Made by a program: the position numbers and the translations under genes. The notes under the pieces were generated by a model that saw nothing but the letters and a program-made list of their open reading frames with translations, did not search any database and had not been told where the DNA came from. A stretch of DNA of 64,000 nucleotides from Entoloma clypeatum (Eukaryota; Basidiomycota; Agaricomycetes; Agaricales; Entolomataceae): contig OY751485.1 in NCBI GenBank assembly GCA_963565915.1, positions 3,782,001-3,846,000 on the forward strand, written 5' to 3'. Shown piece after piece: positions 11,148 to 22,929 of this stretch. Position 1 is the first letter of the stretch. The number at the start of each line of letters is the position of its first letter.

Positions 11148-14100
11148 ATGTGGGAGCCTCTCCCTCTCATCGTCTACGGCTACGCCATCCACCCCCTGAC
11201 CCCCTCCCGTCGCGATACCCGCTTCTCTCATAGAAACCGCCTCTCCACCGTCACAGAGGCCTCCGACGATCCCTTCATCCACCGCGACGTCGTCTCTCTC
11301 GAGGTCGGTGATGAGGTTTACGCCTTCGAAAAGTATACTCCCCGTCCTACCGAGCCCGTCGAAGGTGTCTGGTATAGAGGGTCCGTCTGTATTTGCCCTC
11401 TTTTACACTCACCTTCATTCGCACTCCAGATACGTCGTCTGCACTGCTCGTCGCCCCCCAGTATCTTGGACCGTTCATGACTCCTCAACCCCGTCCTCGC
11501 TTAGGCTTCCCGCCAAGGTCGAAGAACCCCAACAGGTTTTCATCGGCATATTTCCTGCTTCCCATATCTTCGTTCGTGACGAATTATCAGATGCTGAGGG
11601 TCGCCTCCCTGATCTCGCTACTTCGTTGGAAGGAACAGGCGGAGGCCACAACAGCCTGCCGAGTGTCCAGAGCCATTCAGATGCTCTCTCATGGACCAGA
11701 GGCGGTTCCAGTACTGGTATGGACACCCTCAGGGAAGAGGAAGAAGACGTGTACGCGCCTAGGAGGTCTTTTCGACTCGGCCCACCTCCGGACCAGGCCA
11801 ACTCGTCTCGAGCCGCTCTACCTGTTTACCCAGCAAGTCTCCGCTCGTCCTCTCCCCCTGAGTCCCAAATTGTGAAGCCCCTACCCCCTCGCCCGTCTCT
11901 CAAATCGGGCGACGACACCGCTTCGGGGGCTGCTCAGCCCATCATTGATGAGATCGCTTCGGCTTTACGCGAATGGCATACACTCATGTTTCAATATCTT
12001 GCCCGACGCGATTACAAACTTTTCCATATCGTAAGGGAACATATTGAGGCGCTTCATCTTGGTCGCCGGCAGTTGTTGGCCCAAACTCTCAGTGCAGAGG
12101 AAACAATCAATATGCGTCGCGAATGCGTCATCCGGCTTGTAACTGGTAATTTGGTACAGGGTCTCGATGTCATAGTCCGTCATCCGACATGGGGTGGTCT
12201 TGTTAGCGTTGATGTCCAGGGTGATATCGATCCCAGAAGTTGGGTCAGCGCCGTTCGTATGTATGCCATGCAGACATCCCTGGCATACCTTAACGTTTCT
12301 ATGGACGAAATTAGAATTCATCTCCTTGGGACGAGCACGGATTATTTTCCATTTGGACCATCACCAACCCCTGTCCATTCAGCATTCCCCGATTTCCACA
12401 AACATGCAAGGTCACGTTCCCAGGGTTGCCTTGGTCCAGCTCCGCTTCCCAAGTCCCCAACGGCTAAATTCTACCATGTCTTTCTTGACCTTCGTGCTTT
12501 TGTCGCGTCGCCTTGCGCCCCTGGAGAGACTGCGGAACTCTTCTTTTCTCTTTACAAGAAGCAAGGAACTCAGTTCGTCACGGAGGAGTTCTGTGCCATA
12601 CTGAATCACAACGGAGTCCTGGCACGCAGTCCAACCAACCGCATTCGCACTCTCTTCACGGATCTTGCCCCGTCCGATGTCGCAGATCCCTTGTACCTCG
12701 TATGTCGCATAGTTCGCAATGGAGCCCTCAAAATTAGGAGTCACATAGGATCTGGAACCCCTTCTGAGATCGGGAGGAGAATTTCAGAGGCATCTGGTCG
12801 CGCCGATAACGAAAAGGGGCCGTTGAATGACTCCTATTCTGCCAGTACGACGGGTACAATGCGTGGGAATTCAAATGACCTCAATTTGCAAGCTCGTCGT
12901 CCCTTTGCCTGTGCCGTTCTCGAGCTCTCGCAGCTTAGCAAAATGGTAGCTGAACACTCGGATGTATCACCCTTACGCGAGCACACTATGCCCATTTTTG
13001 TCCCAGCAAATGAATTTTCGTTCTCCATGATTCATCAAAACATCATCAATAATAATATAAAAGAATTTGAGAAGTCTTCAAGGCAGGTCGTTTTCCGATT
13101 CTCATCGTCAATTGAGCTTAATTGATGCCCACAGGGCGGAGATGTTGGCCGCATCCATCAAGGTTTTTCGTGGTGACGCCGAGACGATCGTTCGAGAGAA
13201 TATGTCACTGTTGCAAGATGTGCCGCATACGTTACGTCTTGGTTTTCCCGACGTTGTCTTTCCCGGTGACATTCGAAATGAACTATACATCAAGCTCTGG
13301 TGTGGTGATTTCGCGTCGTCCCACGTAGCAAGCAGCCGTCTCAGTATGGTCAATCTGGCTCGAGGACAAATGGGAGGGTCATCAAACAGCATTCAGGTTA
13401 CCGTAGAGGTAAGAGATGAAACGGGTACCACTATTGAAAATGTGATGTCGCAAGGCAGCGGGGAGCCTATGATGACCCAATTCAATTCCATGGTCTTCCA
13501 CCGTTGCAACGAGCCAACTTTTGGCGAACTCATCAAGGTTCAACTTCCCCCAGAGGAAAGACCACTTTGGCATCTCTTTTTCACCTTCCGGAATCGCGGC
13601 GGGAGAGACCGCTCTGGCAATCGCACCACTTCCGAAGTTGCAGAGCGCCCATTTGCCTTTGCATTTCAACCTTTATTCCCTAATCAACGTGCCTTCGTCG
13701 AAGATGGGAGTCGTATGCTCATTATGTATCGCGCTGACAAGTTGGCCCAGCTAACTGCTGAGATCTATTTATCCAGTCCATCATGGTTGACTGCTGGCCA
13801 GAAACCGGACCAGATCGCTGTCCCTCTTGAAATGCAACGATTGGCCCCCCCTCTACGAGATACATTGACCATTCGTTCATCTCTTTGCTCAACAAGGTTC
13901 ACCCAAAACTCTATTCTGCTCCATTTAATGAACTGGGAGAAAGTGGGAGACAAGGATCTCCTTCCAACAATCCTCTCCAAATTTACTTTTGTCGGAGAAG
14001 GGGAAATCGTCAAATTCCTTCGGGATATTTTTGACTCTCTCTTTGGAATCTTGGTGTCTCCCCATAATCAAGGGGGCGAGATGGACCATCTGGTCTTCAA

Positions 14101-17100
14101 TGCTCTTGTAACAGTGCTTGGGATTGTCCAAGATCGACGCTTTAGCAACTTCCAGCCTGTCTTGGATGTCTACATCGAAAAGCATTTCAGCTGTGCGGCA
14201 GCTTCTTCCCATATGATACATTCCATGAACCGACTTCTCGCGAATCCTACCTCAAATGAAACGGCATCACCACTTCGCGCAGCCTTGAAAGTCTGGCACT
14301 ATCTATTCAAATTTATCACTCGATCACGGGAGTTACAAAAAGTGAAGGAGATTGGTATGGGTGGTGGAGTGACTGCGGATCATTTGGAAACTACGTTCAA
14401 ACGCGAGCTACGCTCGCACCTTTCAGAGGTCACTCGTATGATGTCCACTTCCTCCCCACCATCGATCATTGGAACGCAGACAATTGCCCTCCAACATTTC
14501 ACATCTATTCTTCCCGAATTGGCGAAAATCTTTTCAATCGTTGAACTAGTTTCAATCGTCACGACATTCGCCAATGCAGTTACAGTAGGCAAGGGGAAGA
14601 TCCTAATATGGAAGCTCATAATGTATCTTCAAATTGTGAAAGGCTTCCTGTTCGACAATCCTCAATCCCGTCCGCTTTTGGTGGAAGCGGTCGTCATTTG
14701 GATCAAACCTCACTTCGGACGATATGATGAATTTGTGCATACTCAGTCCCATGATGGAGAGACTGCCCGAGACGCAGCCCGAATCAACTGGTTGGAGAGT
14801 ATTCGTATCTGCGTCACTATTGTGGCGGTGATGCTAGATAAGTTACAGGAGAATCTAGTATCCCCTGCTATCATTACCGACAGACAGGCATATCGTGCCG
14901 AACAGGACAACGTAGAATACCTCTTGTCTCTGCTGCCAAGGTATGACTCCTCCTCCTTGAGTGTGTCATCGCAGTGGAATACTGATTTGTTCACTACAGG
15001 TTACTTGACTCATACAGAGAGTTTCAAAACCCTAGCTCACAAAAAGCAGTAGAAAGATCATGCGCAACTGCAAAAACGACAACACCCGTTACGTTCCCCG
15101 AGTCATATCCCTTTTCGCTGCTCACCTCCCTACCCAACACACGGCCTGGTCCTAATAACCATACCCCTCTACCTGGCGAAAGCAACGTTGCATTTAATCC
15201 AGGCTTAGGGGAAACTGCCATTGTATTCCTTGTCCTCGTTCTGTCGTCACCAACAAAACATATCGTTGATTTCCTCCAAAACAGCCTGGAGATCGAAGGT
15301 CGGGAGAGATTTGTATATCTATTGTCCCACTTTTTTACCGTGGCCATTTCTATACTGGAGAATGAAGCTTTCCCAAAGACATGGCTCAATGTCAACATCC
15401 TCGCTCACAAGGTGTTAATCAAGATGATGGATCCAATCGCGGCAATAATGGAGAAAGAGTTCCTCCCACCCCAAGAATCGGAGTCACAATTTGATTCCAG
15501 CCTCTGGAGAGAGTGCTTATATATGTTACTAAAGTTATTGTCGTCAGATCAGCTTGTGATCGAGGAGTTTAGTCCCCAGGTAAGTATTGAAGCATGTGGC
15601 ATTTTGCAAGGTGGGTTTAAAATGTTTTGAAGAAACGTCGCGCAGTCTGGCGTCTCGCAGGAGACATCCGAGGAGAGGGCGCATCAATACTTGTCACCCT
15701 CTGGCAAGCATTGGGTTGGGCGGAGCACATTCCACACAGTGGAGAACCATTGATAAAGTACGGGGTGAGTGACTCATTTCAATTTTGCAATCGCATGTAC
15801 CGACTCTGGGCAGGGATACCAAGCCTACCTTCATTCTCTCGTTGGACACGTGGTTAACCTCTGCCTGAGTCATCATGACCAACTGCGGAACAACGCTGTT
15901 CAAATTCTCTACAGCATGATAGTTTCTGAATACCACCAATCTGGTCATTTCGACGCGATTGAGAACGAGCTTGTCACGCGGTTAGACTCACTATTTATGT
16001 CCGATAGTAAAGGAGATGACATTTCGCGGGCTTTTTTCATTGGACAACTGCGTCACCTCTTCGACGCGTCCGAAGTTGACGAACAACTGCGAGAAAGGGT
16101 CTCCAACTTCCTCAATTCTGTTGACCTCTTCCTCGAGCTCTTGCTCAGTGTTCGCGCTCTACCCGAAGGTGAAGAGTTTGCTGATGATCGAGTCATCGCC
16201 ACTGTACGCCTCAACACCCATCGACCTACCTGCTCCGCTTATTTCAATTCTTTAGCTGAGACTCATGAACTTCATAAGAAGAATCGGTCGGGACGAAATT
16301 TATATCAAGTATGTTCATCAGTTGGTCAATGTGGGAACTCATTCTGCTTCTATACGCATACACTTATGGGTTTCCAGATGCATCTGCAATCCCAAAATTA
16401 TGTGGAGGCCGCACTTACCTTGAAACTGCATTCTGACCTTCATGAATGGGATTTACATTCATTTGTGGGACCTATGGACGACCTTGGCCTTCCCCAGCAA
16501 TCGCATTTCCATCGGAAGGAAACCCTCTGTCTTTTGATCCTAGATTACCTCGGTGAAAACTATCTGTTTATGTGGGGAACACTGTTTACTAACGCATCGT
16601 TTTCGCCGTCAGGCAAAGGCAAGGCATGGGAGCGCGCAATCGACATATGCAAGGAGCTTGCTTATCAGCATGCAGAAGTCACCTTCAATTAGTAAGGTTT
16701 CGTGTCTGCATTAGATTAGGCTGCTTATCATTCATTAACAAGTGCTCGCTTGGCGGATATTCTTCGACATCATGCTATGCTCTTAGAGCACATTGTGACG
16801 GATCAGCGGTACTACCCTGACTACTACAGAGTTACGTTTTTTGGCAACTTCCCAGCGGCTATTCGAGACAAGCGATTCATAGTATGTCTCTTCATAATTT
16901 CAAGGGAGGATGTTTACCAGAGCGTGGCCACAGTACCGTGGTTATGAATGGGAAAAATTCGGAGCATTTTGCGAACGGATGTTGAACAAACATACAGGAG
17001 CCCAACTGCTGAAAACTCTTGGTGATCCTCCTGTCGACGTCCGTTTCGGCAACGAACAGTATATCCAATGCACTGCTGTCACACCGGAGCCCGATCGAAC

Positions 17101-18305
17101 CCGTCCTATATTCACGAATCCCGATGTCCCGTTAGCTGTTCGGACGTATTATGAACATAGGTATGCTTGATATATCATTCCCCTTGGGCCTCTTATCGTT
17201 CTCGCCATCAGTGCCATAAATCTTTTCAGTTCTTCCCGTCAAATTAAGAAAACGACTCGGGATGGCGCCGAGGAGGTTTGGCTGGAGAAGACGTACTTGA
17301 CGACCGAGGAGGCGTTCCCCACGGTCTTACGTCGCTCCGAGGTCGTCGCCGTCGAGGTCGCAGAACTGTCGCCTTTGGAGACTGCCCTGAACGAGATAGA
17401 ACAAAAAACGAAGGAGCTGGCTGCTTTGAACATGAAATATCAAGCTCTGGCGAAAACTTCTCAATTGGTATCCACGAATGCTCTGGCAATGGCGCTAAAC
17501 AGCGCAGTGGATGCACCGCTGAACACTGGGATAGCCTCCTATCGAGAGATGTTCTTTAGTCCAGATTATACGGCACGAAACCCAGAGCGAGCTGAGCTGG
17601 TGGATAAACTGCGAGCTGCAATTGATGATCAGGTAATTTTTGGTTTGCTCACTTTTCTGTGAGACCATCGTTGACGGTTTCCAGGTTCGAGTTATAGACA
17701 GTTGCTTGAAACTGCATGGACATCTGTGCCGGCCCGAATTTATACCCTTCCACGAGACTCTTGAGAGGTTCTTCAAGAAGAACTTTCAAGAAGAAATACG
17801 ACGCCTGGCTGTCGACGGGCTTTCAGACTCCATCTCCCCGTCTATCGACACTCCCGAATCCTCGTACCAGTCGTCTCTATACGAGCAATCACTTCAACGG
17901 ACCATGTCGACGACATCGACGGCGCGAGGAAACTATGCTCCCACACCCCTGCAACTTGGGCACTCAACGACGCCCGCATCTTATGCCCAGCAATCTCCAA
18001 CAAAGACCAAGAACACACTTGCTCCACCAAAACAAACACCGCTCCAACGACATCTCGCGCACCTTGCTCGACATGGGATCAACGGCGTGTCTTCAGCACC
18101 AGGTGAAAACGGAGGGAGTGATTCACTCTCGGTCGAGTCACCTCGCGATTCCTTTGTGAATGTGGGAAATGCGATTCATACGTCAGCTGTCGCGCAATTG
18201 TCGGGTGCATCCGTTGTTACATCACTGGGCTCGCTTGGTTCATTCAAGGGGCGGCTTTCAAGGCTTGGGAGTTTGAGTTTTGGCCGTCGAGGTAACCATT
18301 CGTGA
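11148..18305 (+). CDS. DCK1: DOCK-family guanine nucleotide exchange factor (DHR1-DHR2)
   Basis: Large multi-exon gene, about 2,200 residues, for a Dock180-type activator of Rac/Rho GTPases (yeast relative Dck1). In order: an SH3-like N-terminus (DVVSLEVGDEVYAFEK, GIFPASHIFV); a DOCK N-terminal helical region; the DHR-1/C2 lipid-binding domain beginning FPGDIRNELYIKLWCGDF at about 13258 and containing NSMVFHRCNEPTFGELIKVQ; a long helical middle; and the DHR-2 catalytic domain from about 16360 to 17800, with KAWERAIDICKELAYQHAEV, YPDYYRVTFFGNF, YRGYEWEKFGAFCERM and PFHETLERFFKKNF. The C-terminal tail is Ser/Thr-rich and disordered. By family knowledge DHR-1 binds phosphoinositides at membranes and DHR-2 loads GTP; in fungi this acts in polar growth, mitophagy and Rac signalling. 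The start is 48 bases from the divergent Spc34-like start. Confidence 0.95.
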
Positions 18306-18582
18306 TTCACCATATGTACAACTAGATACTGACCCTTCCTCTGATGTACTAATACGTGCCTTGTCCGACTCCTCGTACAGTAGTAGAACGCACGGGACTA
18401 ATATAAATTTCCATTTTTCCGATAAAAGAATAATGATAACCATAATGTTGGAAGTCTATACTTACAGGATGATCGATGGCAACGAGAAAGTTTGGGGAGC
18501 CAAGTGAAGTCGTATCTTATGAACGTACGTACAAACAAGCTTGAGACACAACCGGCCCAAAAAGAAGAACGAGGAACGATCG

Positions 18583-20373
18583 TCAGATGTAGGGATTGTC
18601 CGCCATGTCGAGCGTTTCTCCAGGTATACTGCTGTGAAACGCAAGGGATTCATAAGCATTGAAGTCAATCTCTGTGTAATTGATGACTTGTCCCGTGTGT
18701 TGGGCGACTTCGTAAGGGCTAAATTGTTCAATGATAGAGTCGTTGTGTTTGTAATCCGAGCTCCAACTCCCAGAGCTCGACCCACCGGCCTGATGGTGCG
18801 CCACTTCAGCGCTATAGATCGGGTAGGAGGGCGGGGGCTGCAAAGGGGAGCAGAGGGAATCTTCCGATGACGTCAGAAAGTGAAAGTCTTCCTGAATATG
18901 TTCGAACTTGGAGGAGGCCGACGACGATGGGGGCCGGACTGACCCCAAGGCAGTAGCAGGATTGTCGTCTGGGACGTACGGGTTCTCGGATTTGGCTGGC
19001 GGGTATGTCAGCTGTTGGCGGTAATCGGGATCGTCCGAAGAGCTGGAGGCCGAGGGTTCAGAGGACTCGGAGTCTTCGACTGACACTGCGGATGTATCGA
19101 CCGTCTGTAACGACAGCATATATGAGGTTGTCATGTTCAAGAGTGTGTGACAGAGAGGGAGAACAAACATATTTGGACAGGATCTTGTCCAATGCCTGAT
19201 CTAGCAAAGACCATTCAAACACTTTCAGGTCCTTTTCAATGTTCCTCGGCTTGGGATCGGGGAACTCCATGATGCGTTGAAAAAAATCTTCAAAGCCGTG
19301 TTTGTGCTTGGACACGGTTGTTGGACGAAGGCCCTCGAGGTTGCGCCTGATGCGGTTCTTCTCCTCGACGGGAAAATCGCTGTTCGTGAGGCGCTCAAGG
19401 AGAAAGATGATATCGACCGAAGTAACATAACAGGTCTCAGACTCTTCACGGTAGATACACGAGATGACGCTGTCAGAGTCACGATAATCTTCGACCTTGA
19501 TAGGCTCGCATGAGACAATGAGGCGACGACCGTCCTGAACCTTGGTGAAGCGGACGAGGCGACGGCCGCCGCTAACCTCGGCAGAGGTCCACCCGGTGCA
19601 GATGTCCTGAAGGGAGGTGACAAGGTCCAGAATAGGGGTTTGTACATGGGGGTCGGAAGTGTGCTTTCCGTTCTTGTGGCGTGTCATGGAATCTGCCTTT
19701 GTGCGGCGATGAAGCTGGACTTGAGATTTGCATGTGGACGGGACGGAGCGAGAAGCACCAGGTGAGGTAGGGGACGGGGTGGGGATATGAGAGCTGCCCT
19801 GGCGACGAAAGGTCACATTCTGAGAGGGACGGGGATTGTTAGTATTGATATGGAGCTTAGGCTTGTGATGGGCGAGCGGTCTTTCGCGGCACGCAGAGGG
19901 CGAGGAACCTGGCAGAATGCATGGGGTTACTTATTTTATTTTTGTACAGGAGAGAGAGCGAGGAAAAACAGACCAGGAGTCCAGTAGGCAAACTCGCCAA
20001 AGGTGGCGGTATCGAGGACGTTCTTGTCCCTGTCGAGGGCCTGAACGGAGACGAGAACCTTGGGAGAGGGAAAGACCTTGGGGTCGAAGGGGGGGGCGAG
20101 GGTGTCGAGCTGCCAACGGCCATAGGAGGTGTCGTGCAGCTCACGGACTGTGGTGGGGACGGGTTTTGCGTCGAGGACGAGACGGACGTAGATGGCGTCG
20201 GAGAATTCAGGATTGAAGTGAATGCGGACGGAGATGGGGGCGCCGGGCTCGCCCTCTGTGGGAGTGTAACCGAGGACGTGGATGATGCCTGCGGGGGAGA
20301 CGACGACGTCTGGGGGGCGCATTGTTGAATGGATAGGAGAAGTCGGGCAGACCTGGTAATCTTGCAGAGACAT
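18583..20373 (-). CDS. MedA (medusa)-type developmental transcription regulator
   Basis: Fungal nuclear regulator related to Aspergillus MedA and Ustilago Unc1. The first exon has the N-terminal domain: HVLGYTPTEGEPGAPISVRI, then YGRWQLDTLAPPFDP and ATFGEFAYW. After introns near 19970-19915 and 19875-19817 comes a Ser/Pro-rich linker, then the conserved C-terminal domain: DSVISCIYREESETCYVTSV, PVEEKNRIRRNLEGLRP and EFPDPKPRNIEKDLKVFEW. The remaining tail, after an intron at about 19165-19107, is acidic and Ser/Pro-rich. By family knowledge these proteins control conidiation, hyphal morphology and adhesion; in basidiomycetes the role is little studied. The start lies only about 130 bases beyond the stop of MED27 on the same strand, so its promoter probably overlaps the MED27 3' end. 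Confidence 0.85.
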
Positions 20374-20482
20374 GGCGAGACTGGACGTCGTCAGCCATTT
20401 TATCGAAACTTTACAGGGGCTAACATCCTTTCCTATTTTTAGATTGTGGGGTCGATCATCCCCCTCGATTCGGCTGCAAATC

Positions 20483-20508
20483 CAATTTCAATTTCAATTT
20501 CAATTTCA
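20483..20508. repeat. Hexanucleotide microsatellite (CAATTT)4
   Basis: Four perfect copies of CAATTT plus CA. The final bases (TCA on the plus strand, 20506-20508) are the TGA stop of MED27 on the minus strand, so copy-number changes would alter the 3' untranslated region of MED27 and the upstream region of the MedA-like gene but not the protein. Confidence 0.85.
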
Positions 20509-21498
20509 CCCAACTCTGCACGATACATGCCGAGCTTCCCAACATCCCTCCGTCCACACTCGCATCACCGCCGGTACATGTCCCTCCGTCGTCAGAACAC
20601 GCTCGCACCTCCCGCACCGCTCAGTGAACAGCCCAGAGTAGCACGACAGAACGTCCTGTATCAACCCCCTCAGCTCTGTTCGGACAACAATCCACAGTAA
20701 CCCACCACAACACTCTCGACCCGCACATGTGGATCCGACTCGAGCATCTTCCCTATCTGCTGCGAGAGCAGGCGGTATACCGTAAATTCAGATTGCGAAT
20801 GGGGCGCTTTCTAGAACAGAACAAAATAGCAAATTTTGGCATTTTCGCGGCGATGACGAGCACCTACTCGTTCGCGGGGTCCAAATGTCGTCACACTCTC
20901 AGTAAGCAGCGCACCCCCGGATCGTTCCGTCACCAACGTCAGATAGGCAGTCACAATGTCCGGAATTGTAAACCGGACGATGATCGGCTGTCCCGCGAAT
21001 GGCGCGCCATGGCTCCTTGCCCATAAATGCAGCTTCGCGTGATGCGTTGTGTTGAACTCACGTATATACGCCGACAGCGACTTGGCATCCAGGGGCGAGG
21101 TCGTGCCAAACGCGGGTGGGAACAACGATCTCGACTTTTCCTCGACGGGGACGTAGGGGCGGGGCGATTCTGGCGAGGGCGGACGTCTGAGGGAGGAAAG
21201 ATGGGTGGGGCCGGCGAAAAAAAAAAGGACAATGATCGTCGGGAACACACCTCCTTTTGTGGATTTCTCGCCGCAGGTGGGGGTTGAGATCTGAGGAGTT
21301 GGCCTTGAAGCTGTCAGACGACGCGCGCAGAGCGTCTTGCACGGCGTCGGAGCGAAGGGTCTCTGTGAACTGGCCGAGCAGCTGGAAATGCGATGATAGG
21401 CGGTCGCTGGTGGACGACTTGAGGAGGAGGGAGGGGATGTGGCGGATGGCCTGCAAGCGCTCGTGCACGTCGGTCAACACTTGGATCTGGGACTGCAT
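20506..21498 (-). CDS. MED27: Mediator complex subunit 27
   Basis: Small subunit of the Mediator tail, which links activators to RNA polymerase II. I chose the ATG at 21498 (MQSQIQVLTDVHERLQ). Exon 1 is helical. After an intron at about 21250-21190 the second exon contains LSAYIREFNTTHHAKLHLWA and VTAYLTLVTERSGGALLTES. A third exon has HSQSEFTVYRLLSQQIGKML, and the last exon carries the diagnostic C-terminus: YSGLFTERCGRCERVL and WEARHVSCRVG, aligning with the human MED27 end (KLFQAPCQRCGKFL and AFHDTCRQ). The Cys-x2-Cys and the late His and Cys look like a zinc site. The last intron is best placed at GTG|GTGGGT to TGATACAG|GAC. An earlier ATG at 21564 exists but overlaps the start of the divergent LETM1-like gene. 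Confidence 0.8.
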
Positions 21499-21562
21499 GA
21501 GAAAGCAGTACTGGTCACTGCTGTGACGCGTGACATCCTTTGTTCTTTGTTTGCTTTCAATC

Positions 21563-22878
21563 ATGTCAAGGTGGGCGGGTGCCGTTCCTCGTCCGCTGTG
21601 GAGTCCTCCCCATACCCTCTTCTCCCTCCCCCACCGTCCCCCCTGCCGCATTTACCCCCGCCTGCTCTCAAATATACCGCCCCCGCTCACCGCTATCACC
21701 GTCTCACCACCGCCGCCGCCTCCTCCCCGCAAGCACCCACGCCTCGACTTAAAGCCTGCGCCGATCAAGCCCTCCACCGTTTCCGCTACGCATACACCCA
21801 CAAAACCGTCTCATCCTCTCCCCCGCCCGTCCCCCACTTCCCCCACCCCTTCTCTCAATACCGTCAAGGCTCAAGCAATCCGTGACGTTGAGGACGCCGA
21901 GGCCCATGGTGTCCTCGCGCCGCCCCCTGCCGATGCAAATTGGTTCCGGAGAACCCTTCACAAAGGCATCGAGCTGGCCGTATGCTCCATTTCCGTTCTT
22001 CCTTCTCTTTTCCCTTTGACCCTCCAACATCCCAGAAATTCTACTTTCGCGGCGTCAAACTCATCTATGTCCGTCGTAAAGACATTAAGCTCATCCGCGC
22101 TCGCATCAAACAAGGAGGCAGCCCTCTATCTCGCTGGGAGTATCGGCTCATTCGCACACAAAGCGAGGACGTCACAAAGTCCGTCCTCCCCCTCCCCTTT
22201 CTCTCTTGGCATTGAAACACGCCCCCATCAGAGTTGTGCCTTTTCTCTTCATTGCTCTTCTCCTCGAAGAAGTCATCCCTCTCATCGCCATCTACGCTCC
22301 TTTCATGCTCCCCTCAACCTGCATACTTCCGTCCCAGCGCGAACGGATCCAGGCGAAGCGCACAGAAAAAGCTATCGCCTTTGCCAACGACTATCGCCGT
22401 ATCTTTGCCCAGCTGAAACTTCAAGAAGCCCCCGCTGGCCACCTTTCCTTGGATACCCTAAAGAGCGCCGGTGCCTCTGTTGCCGTGTGTGGGCAAGTCC
22501 CTTTCCTAATACACATCTCTCAATGTCACTCATACCCCTCTAGCATATTCAGACTTTCGACCTTTGGCTTTGATGCCCTCCGCATACGACGCATCAGGAG
22601 CCACCTTCAGTTCCTTGCCGTCGATGACCAGCTCATCCTTCAAGATAACCTCCTTGGCCACCTTTCTGAAAAATCACTTCAAGAGGCATTGCAAGAGCGG
22701 GGCATGTGAGCATCGGCGATCATAGTCTTGCCCCCATCAGCACTGATACCTTTTGCACAGAACAACCCAGGGTCTCTCCATGAAAGCCATGCAATCATGC
22801 CTCGAGTGGTGGCTAGATTCTGTCGGCCAATCGTCTTCCAAGTCTCGGCGTTTTCATCTGGTAGTCAACAAACTTTAG
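21563..22878 (+). CDS. LETM1-like mitochondrial inner membrane protein
   Basis: The N-terminus is Arg/Pro/Ser-rich and suits a mitochondrial presequence. The core reads FYFRGVKLIYVRRKDIKLIR, then a membrane segment (LVPFLFIALLLEEVIPLIAI) and YAPFMLPSTCILPSQRERIQ, the signature of the LETM1 ribosome-binding domain family. This is followed by helical blocks including FGFDALRIRRIRSHLQFLAV. By family knowledge such proteins act in mitochondrial ion exchange and in the insertion of mitochondrially made proteins. Four short introns (for example 21980-22033, 22172-22228, 22494-22543 and 22707-22763) are needed. It ends at TAG 22876-22878, only 51 bases from the convergent SKI3 stop. It could be an LETMD1-type rather than a Mdm38-type member because it is short, about 345 residues. 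Confidence 0.83.
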
Positions 22879-22929
22879 AGATAGGTGGGTTTGCATGTCA
22901 CTTATATTACCGAAGTACAAATCTATCTA

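Noticed and set aside
21499..21564. MED27 start at 21564
   Set aside because: It overlaps the LETM1-like start codon and adds residues without similarity to MED27; 21498 is simpler.
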